Source: Aliarcobacter sp.
GTDB taxonomy: Bacteria; Campylobacterota; Campylobacteria; Campylobacterales; Arcobacteraceae
Assembly: GCA_028688995.1 (NCBI GenBank)
Contig: JAQTXB010000012.1
Span: 34,723 to 98,722, forward strand
DNA length: 64,000 nt
Reading direction: 5' to 3'
In this document: positions 43,034 to 51,651 of the stretch, piece after piece
Layout of the letters: every line of letters starts with the position of its first letter
How positions within the stretch are numbered: position 1 is the stretch's first letter
Program-made: the position numbers and the translations under genes
The notes under the pieces: generated by a model
Database searches by the model: none
What the model was told of the DNA's origin: nothing
What the model saw: only the letters and a program-made list of their open reading frames with translations

Positions 43034-46000
43034 TTTTCATCCTTTTTTATTACAACTAATACATCACCTGATTGAATATTATCACCTTCTTTATATAAAA
43101 TCTGAGATACAGTTCCACTTATTTGGGCTTCAATATCAACTTCCATTTTCATTGATTCAAGTATTACTAAAACTTCTCCAGCTTTTACAATGTCGCCTAC
43201 TTGAACTTCGATTTTCCAAATATTTCCAGACATAATTGACTCAACAACTTCTTCATCTGCATCTAAAATAAGTTCATCTTTATCTTCACTCGCTTCTATT
43301 TTTGTATCAAAACTATCAAGACCTTTTTCTTTCCACATTAATCTTTCATCTTCAAAAGCTTGTCCTCTTTTTGTTTGAAAAGAGTTTGATTGCTCTTCAT
43401 TTGCTTTTAAAAATGCTTTGTACTCTTTTAGTTTAAATGTTTTCTTTTCTATTGTTAAAGGAAATTTTCCATATAAAAAATTCTCTCTAATCTCATGTAA
43501 CTCTTGTGTTGTTACTGGATAAAACTTTATTTGGTCAAAAAATCTAAGCAACCAAGGTTTATCAAACTCTTTAGTTTGTCTATATGTATTCCACATTTGT
43601 AAAGTTCGTCCAAATAGTTGGTAACCACCAGGCCCTTCCATTCCATAAACACACATATAAGCTCCACCAATTCCAACAGAGTTTTGAGCTGTCCAAGTTC
43701 TCGCTGGATTATATTTTGTTGTTACTAATCTTTGAGCTGGGTTAAGTGGAGTAGCAACTGGAGCTCCTAAATAAACATCTCCTAATCCCATAACTAAATA
43801 ATCAGCAGTAAAAATAATATCTCTTACTTCATTTGTATCTTTTAAGCCATTTATTCTTCTAATAAAATCAATGTTTGAGGGACACCAAGGGGCATTTGGT
43901 CGAACTCCTTGTTGATATTTATCAATTGCAATTTGAATACTTGGGTCATTCCATGAAAGTGGAAGCCAAACAGTTCTTGAATCAACCTCTAAATCTTCAA
44001 TATTTTTTAGGGCTAAAATTGCCTCTTTCACAAGTGCTAAAATGCCATTTCTGCTTACAACTTGTGTATTAAAATGTATTTGTAAACTTCTAATTCCAGG
44101 GGTTAAATCAATAATTCCTTGTTGTTTTTTTCCTTGAATAAACTCCATCAAAGCATGGATAAAAAATCTAAGTTCAATATCTAGTTTTAATTCGCCAGCT
44201 TCAACTAAAATAAACTCATTTCCTGCAGCTCTAATTGTAATATCAATATCAAGTTCATCATATTTTAAAACATCAATAATTGGTGTTGCTATTTTTTCAT
44301 CAAAATCAATCACATAATCAGCTAATTTTGGTAATGAACTATTTGATTCAATGGCATTTTCATAAGCTTTTGTCATTAAATCTGCATTTTCTAAACTTAC
44401 TGCTTTGAATTTTATTTTATCCCCAGCTTTTAACTGTCCAACTTTATAAAGTTCGCATGAAATAATTGTTGCAGGACAAACAAATCCTCCAAGACTTGGT
44501 CCATCAGGTCCAAGAATAACTGGCATGTCTCCTGTAAAATCTATAGTTCCAAAAGCATAAGCATTATCATGGATGTTTGAGGGATGAAGTCCAGCTTCTC
44601 CTCCATCATTTCTTGCCCACGATGGAGCTGGTCCTATTAGTCTAACACCAGTTCTACTTGAATTGAAATGAACTTCCCATGATGCTTCGAAAAACTCTTT
44701 TATATCAGAATTTGTGAAAAAGTCTGGACTTCCATGTGGTCCATAAACAACTCCAATTTCCCACTCATTTACTAAAGTTGGAATTTCAACTAAAGGAGTG
44801 TAAATCTCTTTTTTTAGTGCATTAAAACTTAAAACATCACCAGCTTTTAAAGCTCGACCACCATGTCCTCCAAATTCTCCTAGAGTAAACGTTGAAGCAC
44901 TTCCAAGATAAGTAGCTGTATCAAAACCACCAGCAATTGCTAAATAAGTTCTATTTCCATCGCCAATTACTTTTTTAAACTCTAAAATATCGCCACATTT
45001 TACTTCTAGGGCTTTAAACATTTCAACTTTTTTGCCATTAATGCAAGTTTGCATATTTGCACCACCAAAAGCAATAATTGTATCTTGTCTAAATTTGAAA
45101 CTTGCACCTATAAAAGTCATTTCTATAAAAGGTGCATTTTTTTCATTATTTAAAAGTTTGTTCAAAAGTCTTGGAGTTAAACTATCCATTGCACCCGATG
45201 GTGGAATTCCAACTGCCCAAAATCCTTGCCTTGCTGGGAAGTCTTGAATAGTCGTCATTGTTCCTGATTTTAAAATATCTACTTTAAAAGGAGCATATTC
45301 TAAACTATCAAGAACTTTTGTGTAAAAAGTCGAATCTTTGAAAAACTTTTGTTTTGAAATCTCTTCAAGATATGAAAGATTTGATTCAATTCCATAAATT
45401 TTACTTTTTTCTAAAACATCTTGAAGTTTTAAAATATTCTCTTCTCTCGTATTACTTACAACAATTAATTTTGCTAAAAGAGGGTCATAAAATGGGCTTA
45501 CCTCACATCCATCTTCAATCCAAGTATCAACTCTTATATCACTTGGGAATTCTACTTTTGTGATAAGTCCAGTGCTTGGTTGGAAGTTTTTACCTCCATC
45601 TTCTGCATAAACTCTCACCTCAATTGCATGACCTTTTGGATTGTGTTTGTAATTTAAAAGAGGAGTATTATCGCCAGCTGCAATTTTTATCATCCATTCT
45701 ACTAAATCAACGCCACAAACTTCTTCTGTAATTCCATGTTCAACTTGTAATCTTGTATTTACTTCAAGGAAATAAAATTTATCTGCTGATGTATCATAAA
45801 TATATTCTACAGTTCCAGCACTTTTGTAATTTACTGCAAGTGCCAATTTTTCAGATGCAATAAAAAGTTGCGCTCTTAATTCATTACTTAGATTTGGAGC
45901 AGGGGTTTCTTCAATAACTTTTTGGTTTCTTCTTTGGATTGAACAATCTCTCTCACCTAAAGTTTTTACATTTCCAAGACCATCTCCAAAGATTTGAACT

Positions 46001-46626
46001 TCAATATGTCGTGCAGTTTGGATATATTTTTCTAAAAAAACACCACTATTGCTAAAGTTTGCACCAGCTAATTTTATAACACCTTCATAGGCATCAATTA
46101 GTTCATCTTCACTAAAGCAAAGTTTCATTCCAATTCCACCACCACCAGCAGTACTTTTTAACATAACTGGATAACCAATAGTTTTTGCAGTTATTATTGC
46201 ATCATCTAAATCTTTTAAAAGTTCACTTCCTTCAAGTAATGGAACACCATTATCTTTTGCTATTTGACGAGCAGTGTGTTTTAGTCCAAAATCTTCAATA
46301 TGTTTAGAGTTTGGGCCAATAAAAACGATACCATTTTCTTCACATTTTTTTACAAAATTTACATTTTCACTTAAAAAACCATATCCTGGATGAATTGCAT
46401 CAACACCATTTTCTTTTGCAATTGAGATGATTTTTTCAATATCTAAATAAGATTCACTTAAAACATTTGAACCTAATGGCACACTAATATCAGCATTCAT
46501 TACATAAGAGGCATTTTTATCAACTTCACTAAAAATTGCAAGAGATTGTATTTGCATTTTTTTTAGTGTTTTAATTATTCTATTTGCAATCTCGCCACGA
46601 TTGGCAATTAATACTTTTGTAAACAT
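43030..46626 (-). CDS. Guanidine/urea carboxylase (biotin-dependent)
   Basis: 1198 residues: biotin carboxylase (about 1-445, ATP-grasp STAGGGGIGMKL, QRRNQKVIEETPAP), KipA-like AHS2 (about 465-760) and KipI-like AHS1 (about 800-1010) carboxyltransferase halves, linker, and a BCCP domain with the biotin Lys at about 1160 in ILESMKMEV. Old annotation calls this urea carboxylase. Two DUF1989 genes and two guanidine riboswitches next door identify it as guanidine carboxylase, which forms carboxyguanidine. The substrate-selecting residue in the carboxyltransferase (Asn versus Asp in published work) was not scored here. RBS AAGGATG upstream of the ATG at 46626. Confidence 0.9.
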   Translation of the reverse strand: MFTKVLIANRGEIANRIIKTLKKMQIQSLAIFSEVDKNASYVMNADISVPLGSNVLSESYLDIEKIISIAKENGVDAIHPGYGFLSENVNFVKKCEENGIVFIGPNSKHIEDFGLKHTARQIAKDNGVPLLEGSELLKDLDDAIITAKTIGYPVMLKSTAGGGGIGMKLCFSEDELIDAYEGVIKLAGANFSNSGVFLEKYIQTARHIEVQIFGDGLGNVKTLGERDCSIQRRNQKVIEETPAPNLSNELRAQLFIASEKLALAVNYKSAGTVEYIYDTSADKFYFLEVNTRLQVEHGITEEVCGVDLVEWMIKIAAGDNTPLLNYKHNPKGHAIEVRVYAEDGGKNFQPSTGLITKVEFPSDIRVDTWIEDGCEVSPFYDPLLAKLIVVSNTREENILKLQDVLEKSKIYGIESNLSYLEEISKQKFFKDSTFYTKVLDSLEYAPFKVDILKSGTMTTIQDFPARQGFWAVGIPPSGAMDSLTPRLLNKLLNNEKNAPFIEMTFIGASFKFRQDTIIAFGGANMQTCINGKKVEMFKALEVKCGDILEFKKVIGDGNRTYLAIAGGFDTATYLGSASTFTLGEFGGHGGRALKAGDVLSFNALKKEIYTPLVEIPTLVNEWEIGVVYGPHGSPDFFTNSDIKEFFEASWEVHFNSSRTGVRLIGPAPSWARNDGGEAGLHPSNIHDNAYAFGTIDFTGDMPVILGPDGPSLGGFVCPATIISCELYKVGQLKAGDKIKFKAVSLENADLMTKAYENAIESNSSLPKLADYVIDFDEKIATPIIDVLKYDELDIDITIRAAGNEFILVEAGELKLDIELRFFIHALMEFIQGKKQQGIIDLTPGIRSLQIHFNTQVVSRNGILALVKEAILALKNIEDLEVDSRTVWLPLSWNDPSIQIAIDKYQQGVRPNAPWCPSNIDFIRRINGLKDTNEVRDIIFTADYLVMGLGDVYLGAPVATPLNPAQRLVTTKYNPARTWTAQNSVGIGGAYMCVYGMEGPGGYQLFGRTLQMWNTYRQTKEFDKPWLLRFFDQIKFYPVTTQELHEIRENFLYGKFPLTIEKKTFKLKEYKAFLKANEEQSNSFQTKRGQAFEDERLMWKEKGLDSFDTKIEASEDKDELILDADEEVVESIMSGNIWKIEVQVGDIVKAGEVLVILESMKMEVDIEAQISGTVSQILYKEGDNIQSGDVLVVIKKDEK

Positions 46627-46652
46627 TTTTACATCCTTAGAATTAATCTTGT

Positions 46653-46693
46653 GGGCCGTCCCGATTGATTATATTTTGTAAGTCGTCTTACAA
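46653..46693 (-). promoter_or_regulatory. Guanidine-II (mini-ykkC) riboswitch inside the operon
   Basis: On the minus strand two hairpins occur in order: TTGTAAG-ACGA-CTTACAA (46693-46676) and GGG-ACGG-CCC (46662-46653), joined by a 13-nt linker. Both loops fit the ACGR consensus with a G-C closing pair, the hallmark of guanidine-II. It lies in the gap between a DUF1989 gene and the carboxylase, whose ATG is 27 nt downstream. The three-pair second stem is short. Confidence 0.8.
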
Positions 46694-46721
46694 AAAAGAG
46701 AAAGAGGTTCTCTTAAACCTT

Positions 46722-47345
46722 TTATTTATCCCAAATAATTAGTTGTATAGGTGTTGGGTTATAACCATTACAAGGGTTGTTTAATTGTGGGCAGTTTGAA
46801 ATTAACACTAAAGTATCCATAAGTGCTACCATTTCAATATAATCACCTTTTTTTGATATTCCATCAACAATAGCTAAATGTCCATTTTCTTCAACTGGTA
46901 CATTCATAAAAAAGTTAATATTATTTGTAATATCTTTTGGACTCATTTCAAGTTCACCAACTAATGTTAAATAATTATCTCTACAAGAGTGCATATATCT
47001 TTTATCTAAACCAAATCTAACAGAGTTACTCTCAGCACTACAATGTCCACCTAAAGTATCATGATTTCCACAACTATCTTTTACAATTTCCATCATTACA
47101 TTATCATCACTTGAAATTAGTTTTGTTCCTGTTGTAATAAAAATACTTCCTTGTTCTCTAATAGTATCTGTTGGACTATATCTTTCATCAAAATTATTAG
47201 CATTATAAAAAAGTGTATCAACAGCTTGACAACCCTCTAAATCTACTATTCTAAAAGTTTGACCTTTTTTTATTACTCTTCCCCAAGGAAGTCCTGATAA
47301 AATTTTTTCATTATAAACTGCATTTTCAATATTTTTTGACATCAT
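46722..47345 (-). CDS. DUF1989 protein, carboxyguanidine deiminase subunit
   Basis: 207 residues; ATG-ATG at 47345/47342. It carries the DUF1989 metal-site pattern DTLGGHCSAESN and SCRDNYL, along with NCPQLNNPCNGYNPTPIQL. In published work this protein pair (CgdA/CgdB, formerly urea carboxylase-associated 1 and 2) hydrolyses carboxyguanidine to allophanate and ammonia. It has the Cys/His motifs that the second DUF1989 protein lacks or varies, so it is the likelier catalytic partner. Spacing to the neighbour upstream is 7 nt. Confidence 0.87.
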   Translation of the reverse strand: MMSKNIENAVYNEKILSGLPWGRVIKKGQTFRIVDLEGCQAVDTLFYNANNFDERYSPTDTIREQGSIFITTGTKLISSDDNVMMEIVKDSCGNHDTLGGHCSAESNSVRFGLDKRYMHSCRDNYLTLVGELEMSPKDITNNINFFMNVPVEENGHLAIVDGISKKGDYIEMVALMDTLVLISNCPQLNNPCNGYNPTPIQLIIWDK

Positions 47346-47352
47346 TCACTCC

Positions 47353-48072
47353 TTACACAAAGTATCTATTTGTATTTTGAAAGCCTCTTTTAGCTTCATC
47401 TGAAAAATCTGCATAATCTTCATCTTTAAAAGGTAGACTTTCAAAAATTGAGATTTCAATATCACTTGGATTATAAACGCCAGTTTTATCCATAACATGT
47501 GGAGTATTTGATAAAACTAATAACACATCCATGTGCGCTGTTAATTCAATAATATCACCTTCTTTTGCACATCTTGGATTTAATTCTAAGTTTGAACCAC
47601 CTTTTACATCTACTTTTCTAAATAGATTAAGTGCAGGAATCATATCTTTTTTGCCCATGCCATATTTTCCAAGTTCTATTAAAAAGTTTTCTCTATCACT
47701 TTTATAATAAGCATTTCTACAAGAGTCATAAGTTGCTTCTTCTTTGAAATTTTCTTTTATAATTCTAGGATTTGAAATTCCAGCTAAAGTATCAAATAAA
47801 CCATCTGTTGAATCATCAGTTATTGCAAATAAAACTCTTCCCATTTCTGAAAAAAGAACATTGTTTTTATTTAAAAATGCATTCCATTGTATTTTTACCG
47901 TATCAGCACTATTAAATCTTTCTGCTACATTTGAAGCGTTATAAAACATTGCTGATAAACTTGCATTATTTCCTTTTGCTTTTAGTTGAATCGTTTGTCC
48001 TCTTTTTATGATTTTTGACCATTTTACACTTGAGGGTAATATTTCATTTAATACTACATTTTCACTTCTCAT
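47353..48072 (-). CDS. DUF1989 protein, second carboxyguanidine deiminase subunit
   Basis: 240 residues from ATG 48072, with AAGGAAAG upstream; the frame is open to 48099, where an ATG lies in the ATPase gene. Shares the fold with its partner (VKWSKIIKRGQTIQLKAKG, TDGLFDTLAGISNP, YDSCRNAYY), but DTLGGHC is changed to DTLAGIS, so the metal site looks altered. The two are thought to form a heteromer. Overlaps the ATPase gene by 11 nt. Confidence 0.85.
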   Translation of the reverse strand: MRSENVVLNEILPSSVKWSKIIKRGQTIQLKAKGNNASLSAMFYNASNVAERFNSADTVKIQWNAFLNKNNVLFSEMGRVLFAITDDSTDGLFDTLAGISNPRIIKENFKEEATYDSCRNAYYKSDRENFLIELGKYGMGKKDMIPALNLFRKVDVKGGSNLELNPRCAKEGDIIELTAHMDVLLVLSNTPHVMDKTGVYNPSDIEISIFESLPFKDEDYADFSDEAKRGFQNTNRYFV

Positions 48073-48805
48073 TTTTTCTTTCCTTTTTCTTACTCGCATC
48101 TATATCATTTACAATTGTTGACCCATATCTATTTGGGAAATCTTTATCTGTTTTTATTTTGTCAAAAACTAAAACTCTAGTTCCTAATTTAAAAGCTTCA
48201 CTAATATCGTGAGTTACCATAACTACACCAAAATTTAATTTGCTATGAATATCTAAAAGTAATTCATGCATATCTAAACTAATCCCTGGATCTAAAGCTC
48301 CAAAAGGTTCATCTAATAACAAAAGCTTTGGTTTTTTAACCAATGATTGAGCTATTGATAATCTTTGTTTCATTCCACCACTTAACTCGTGTGGATATTT
48401 GTTTTTTGAATCTTCTAATCCAACAGCTTTTAAAATCTCATTTGCTTTTTCATAAGCCTCTTTTTTCTCTTTTCCAAAAAGTTTTCCAAAGAACTTTGAT
48501 TTTTCAAACTCTAAACCAATAATTACGTTATCTATTACATTTAAGTGACTCAAAGTTGAATATCTTTGAAAAACAATTCCTCTTTCATCACTTGGCTCTT
48601 TGGGATACTCTTTATCTTCAAAAAGCAGTTTTCCTCTTGTTGGTTCATCAATACCCAAAAGCATTTTTAGAAAAGTTGTTTTTCCACAACCAGATGGTCC
48701 AACTAAGGCACAAAATTCTCCCTCATTCATAGAAAAATTTAGATTTTCTAAAATAACGTCATTGCCATATATTTTCCAAATATTTTTTGCTTTAACTAAA
48801 CTCAT
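48062..48805 (-). CDS. ABC importer ATPase (nitrate/taurine type) for guanidine
   Basis: 247 residues. Walker A GPSGCGKTT, Q-loop FQRYSTLSHLNV, signature LSGGMKQR, Walker B LLLLDEPFGALD and the switch His in VTHD. These match SsuB/TauB-type ATPases. Stop overlaps the next gene by 11 nt. Substrate inferred from the guanidine operon. Confidence 0.92.
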   Translation of the reverse strand: MSLVKAKNIWKIYGNDVILENLNFSMNEGEFCALVGPSGCGKTTFLKMLLGIDEPTRGKLLFEDKEYPKEPSDERGIVFQRYSTLSHLNVIDNVIIGLEFEKSKFFGKLFGKEKKEAYEKANEILKAVGLEDSKNKYPHELSGGMKQRLSIAQSLVKKPKLLLLDEPFGALDPGISLDMHELLLDIHSKLNFGVVMVTHDISEAFKLGTRVLVFDKIKTDKDFPNRYGSTIVNDIDASKKKERKNEK

Positions 48806-48807
48806 AA

Positions 48808-49620
48808 TTACTCCTTACCAAACCAAGGAAATAGTTTTTGATTAAACTTTCTTAATATAAAATCAATCAAAAATGCTAAAAGTGTAATCCATAAAACATA
48901 AGGTAAAATCACATCCATCGCTAAATAACGTCTTACTAAAAATATTCTATATCCTAAACCTTCAGTTGAAGCAATTGCTTCTGCTGAGATTAAAAAAATC
49001 CAAGCTGTTCCAAGTGTTAATCTAATTGCATCTATTAATCTTGGCAATATTTGAGGAGTTATTACTCTTGTAATAATCTGCCAAGTATTTGCACCCAATG
49101 TTTGAACTTTTATAATTTGTTCACTTGGAATCTCACGTACTCTTTGATAAATTTCCCTTGTCATAATAGGAGCAACTCCTAAAATAATAAGAACAACTTT
49201 TGAAACTTCGCCTAATCCAAAAACAATAAATAAAATGGGAAGCATCGCCATGGTTGGTATTAATGAAAAAAACCATATCAAAGGAGATAGAGTTGATGTC
49301 ATATAAGGAATAATCCCAATAGAAATACCAATAACAAGGGCAAATACTGCACTAACTGAAATACCAATTGCTAATCTTTGTAAACTAAAAATTGTGTCGT
49401 TTAGTAAAACATACTCACCAGTTCTTTTGTCTTCTTCAAATGCTAATTTACCCATTGAATCCATGCACTTTTCAATTGAGGGTAAAAGTTTATCATTAGG
49501 ATTTTCTGTAAGTCTTACAGCAGAAGCACTAATATAAACTATTACAATCAATAAAAAAGGTAAAAGTCCCAAAAACAAGTTTGTTGTTTTTGATGGGACT
49601 TGATTTATTAACCTTTTCAT
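48808..49620 (-). CDS. ABC importer permease (SsuC/TauC type) for guanidine
   Basis: 270 residues, about six TM helices, N-terminal hydrophobic segment NLFLGLLPFLLIVIVYISA and the EAA loop with GANTWQIITRVITPQILPRLIDA. Partner of the ATPase (2-nt gap) and the binding protein (12-nt gap). Confidence 0.92.
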   Translation of the reverse strand: MKRLINQVPSKTTNLFLGLLPFLLIVIVYISASAVRLTENPNDKLLPSIEKCMDSMGKLAFEEDKRTGEYVLLNDTIFSLQRLAIGISVSAVFALVIGISIGIIPYMTSTLSPLIWFFSLIPTMAMLPILFIVFGLGEVSKVVLIILGVAPIMTREIYQRVREIPSEQIIKVQTLGANTWQIITRVITPQILPRLIDAIRLTLGTAWIFLISAEAIASTEGLGYRIFLVRRYLAMDVILPYVLWITLLAFLIDFILRKFNQKLFPWFGKE

Positions 49621-49632
49621 TTGGTTTCCTAA

Positions 49633-50712
49633 CTACAGCGAACCTTGTGCTGCCATTTTCATATATGTGTCATCAAATCTTAATTTGATATTTCCTTTGT
49701 CACCTATAACTTTTCCATTTGGAAATTCAATTCCAACAAAACCATAATCACTTGCACCTTCACCATATAATCCATGATTAAATGAGAATTTAGCAACAAA
49801 TTCCATAGTTTTCATAATCTCATCACTATTATTGAATTTAACAGCATCTTTTGGATTGAAGAATAGATTTGTAGTTTTTAATTGGTCATCAAATCCAGCT
49901 AAATCAGTCCCCGAAGCTTTTGCCATAAGTGCTTTTGCATCAGTTGAAGCTTTTGTATTTTTTTGCATTAATTCCATCATTTCATACCAAGCACCAACAA
50001 GAGCTTTTCCAAAGTTAGGATTATCTTTTAGAGTTTGAGAATTTACTACCATTAAGTCAATAATTTCACCTGGAACTTTTGAACTGTCAAAGATTGTATT
50101 TGCTTTTGGCATTTTAAGGATTTCACTAACTTGTGGTTTCCATGTAACAACATTTGTAACATCAGCAGTTGAATAAGCTGAAACCATATCAGCATCACTT
50201 GTATTAACAACAGTTATATCTTTTTCAGATAAATCATTTAATTCTAAACCACGAGCAAGTAAATAGTGAGAAATAGATAATTCAACTAAATTTACATTTT
50301 TACCTTTTAACTCTTTGATTGATTTTGCATCTTTAGAAATTACAGCATCATTTCCATTTGAAAAATCTCCAATAATTAAAGAAGTAGAATCAACTCCACC
50401 AGCTGCTGGAATTCCAAGAGCATCAGTATTTGCCATTGTACAACCATCAAATTCACCAGAAGTGTATTGATTAATTGATTCAATATAATCATTAATTTGA
50501 ACAACTTTTATATTGATGTCATATTTTTTAGCCCATTTGTCCATGATTTTTTGTGAGTTTATAACATCCCATGGCATCCAACCAACATAAATTGTCCATG
50601 CGATTTTAAAATCTTTTTTAGTCTCAGCATAAAGTGAGTTTGTTGTTAATCCTAATACTAGAACAGACATTGACAGTACTTTGAAAAGTTTTGTGAAAGT
50701 AGATGATTTCAT
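49633..50712 (-). CDS. ABC importer substrate-binding protein, riboswitch-controlled
   Basis: 359 residues from ATG 50712 with GGAG upstream; a start at 50745 would lie in the leader. Signal peptide KLFKVLSMSVLVLGLTTNSLYA, then an SsuA-like binding fold (KIAWTIYVGWMPWDVI, QINDYIESINQYTSGEFDGC, DTLGI and LRFDDTYM). Presence at the head of the operon behind a guanidine-I aptamer suggests it captures guanidine in the periplasm. Proteins of this subgroup are commonly labelled urea-carboxylase-associated. Confidence 0.87.
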   Translation of the reverse strand: MKSSTFTKLFKVLSMSVLVLGLTTNSLYAETKKDFKIAWTIYVGWMPWDVINSQKIMDKWAKKYDINIKVVQINDYIESINQYTSGEFDGCTMANTDALGIPAAGGVDSTSLIIGDFSNGNDAVISKDAKSIKELKGKNVNLVELSISHYLLARGLELNDLSEKDITVVNTSDADMVSAYSTADVTNVVTWKPQVSEILKMPKANTIFDSSKVPGEIIDLMVVNSQTLKDNPNFGKALVGAWYEMMELMQKNTKASTDAKALMAKASGTDLAGFDDQLKTTNLFFNPKDAVKFNNSDEIMKTMEFVAKFSFNHGLYGEGASDYGFVGIEFPNGKVIGDKGNIKLRFDDTYMKMAAQGSL

Positions 50713-50748
50713 CTTGTTTTCTCCTACATAGAATTTGAAACACATTAA

Positions 50749-50855
50749 GAGGTATTAACCTCCCGGGCTTTTATCCCTCCGTGTAACTCTATATAAGAGT
50801 CGGTTGCTCTCGGACCAGTCACTTTAAAAAAGTCGGAACCCTAGCTGCCTTAGTA
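50749..50855 (-). promoter_or_regulatory. Guanidine-I (ykkC) riboswitch
   Basis: Read on the minus strand, the segment has all the conserved blocks in order: CTAGGGTTCCG (50844-50834), ACTGGTCCGAGAG, ACACGGAGGGATAAAAGCC, and CGGGAGG ending near 50759. They match the guanidine-I consensus block for block. The aptamer sits in the leader of the substrate-binding gene. A GAGGT...ACCTC stem (50762-50749) follows directly; no U-run terminator is seen, so control may be at translation. Confidence 0.95.
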
Positions 50856-50867
50856 GTTTTCTTAAAT

Positions 50868-50881
50868 GAGGTAAATACCTC
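50868..50881. repeat. Palindrome GAGGTAAATACCTC flanking the riboswitch
   Basis: The sequence is GAGGTAAATACCTC. A close copy, GAGGTATTAACCTC, lies at 50749-50762 on the other side of the aptamer. The arms can pair within each copy or across copies, so the pair could act as an alternative fold for the switch. Confidence 0.5.
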
Positions 50882-50902
50882 TAATATGATTTCGTTAAGA
50901 CA

Positions 50903-50908
50903 AGTATA
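50903..50908 (-). promoter_or_regulatory. putative -10 element of the guanidine operon
   Basis: TATACT on the minus strand at 50908-50903, in a T-rich setting typical of Campylobacterota promoters. Its position gives a transcript start about 40 nt before the aptamer. No clear -35 is seen. Confidence 0.4.
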
Positions 50909-50961
50909 AAATAAAATTGAATTTATTAAAACAGTTTTATTGTATAAAATATAGACAATAA

Positions 50962-51651
50962 TTAAATATTTCTAATATCTACGTAAGAACCTGATTCAAA
51001 TTTATCTATTTTATTTATTAAATTATCTATTTTTACAGCTGTTTCTTCAGGCGTTTGAACAAGACCTTCATTTAATTTTTTTACAGATGGAAAAATATTT
51101 TCATCTAATTCAAATCTTATGTAATCTGTCATTGGAGTTTTTATAACACCAGGGGCAACTGCCAGAAGTTTTGTATTTGGCATCTCATTTGAGTAAAGAT
51201 TTATTAGCATATTAACACCTGCTTTTGATAAAGAGTATGAAGCCCAACCTTTGTATCCAGTTTTTGAAGCACCTGAAGAAGTAGCTAAAATATTTTTTAC
51301 TTTTATGTTTTTTAAAATATCAAGAAGTTCTTTGTTTGCATAAACATTTAGTTCATATACTTCTTGTATTTCATTTACTGATAACTCTTCTAAAATTTTG
51401 ATTTTACCCAACATTCCAGCATTTAGAAAAACAGTTTCTATTCGTGAAATATCTTGAATAATTGGGCTTAAAACCTCTTTTATTTTTGAGATTTGTGATA
51501 AATCAAAACTAATATGAGTGAAGTTTGCATTTTGTATTTCAGGTTTTTTTCTGCTGATTCCATAAACTTTGAATCCTTTTTCTAAATAAAAATTAGTTAA
51601 AGCAAGTCCAAGTCCAGAACTACATCCAGTAATTAAAATATTTTTTGTCAT
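50962..51651 (-). CDS. Short-chain dehydrogenase/reductase
   Basis: 229 residues. Cofactor motif TGCSSGLGLAL (TGxxxGxG) and catalytic Ser/Tyr/Lys set LATSSGASKTGYKGWASYSLSKAG are complete, so the enzyme should be active with NAD(P)H. Substrate unknown. Its ATG overlaps the stop of the upstream membrane protein gene by one base, so the two are probably co-transcribed. Confidence 0.9.
   Translation of the reverse strand: MTKNILITGCSSGLGLALTNFYLEKGFKVYGISRKKPEIQNANFTHISFDLSQISKIKEVLSPIIQDISRIETVFLNAGMLGKIKILEELSVNEIQEVYELNVYANKELLDILKNIKVKNILATSSGASKTGYKGWASYSLSKAGVNMLINLYSNEMPNTKLLAVAPGVIKTPMTDYIRFELDENIFPSVKKLNEGLVQTPEETAVKIDNLINKIDKFESGSYVDIRNI

Noticed and set aside
45032..45563. Plus-strand open frames inside the carboxylase gene
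   Set aside because: Shadow frames opposite a long, clearly conserved gene; no ribosome site and low-complexity peptides.
43030..46626. Annotation as urea carboxylase
   Set aside because: Neighbouring DUF1989 genes and two guanidine riboswitches point to guanidine; the decisive residue was not scored.
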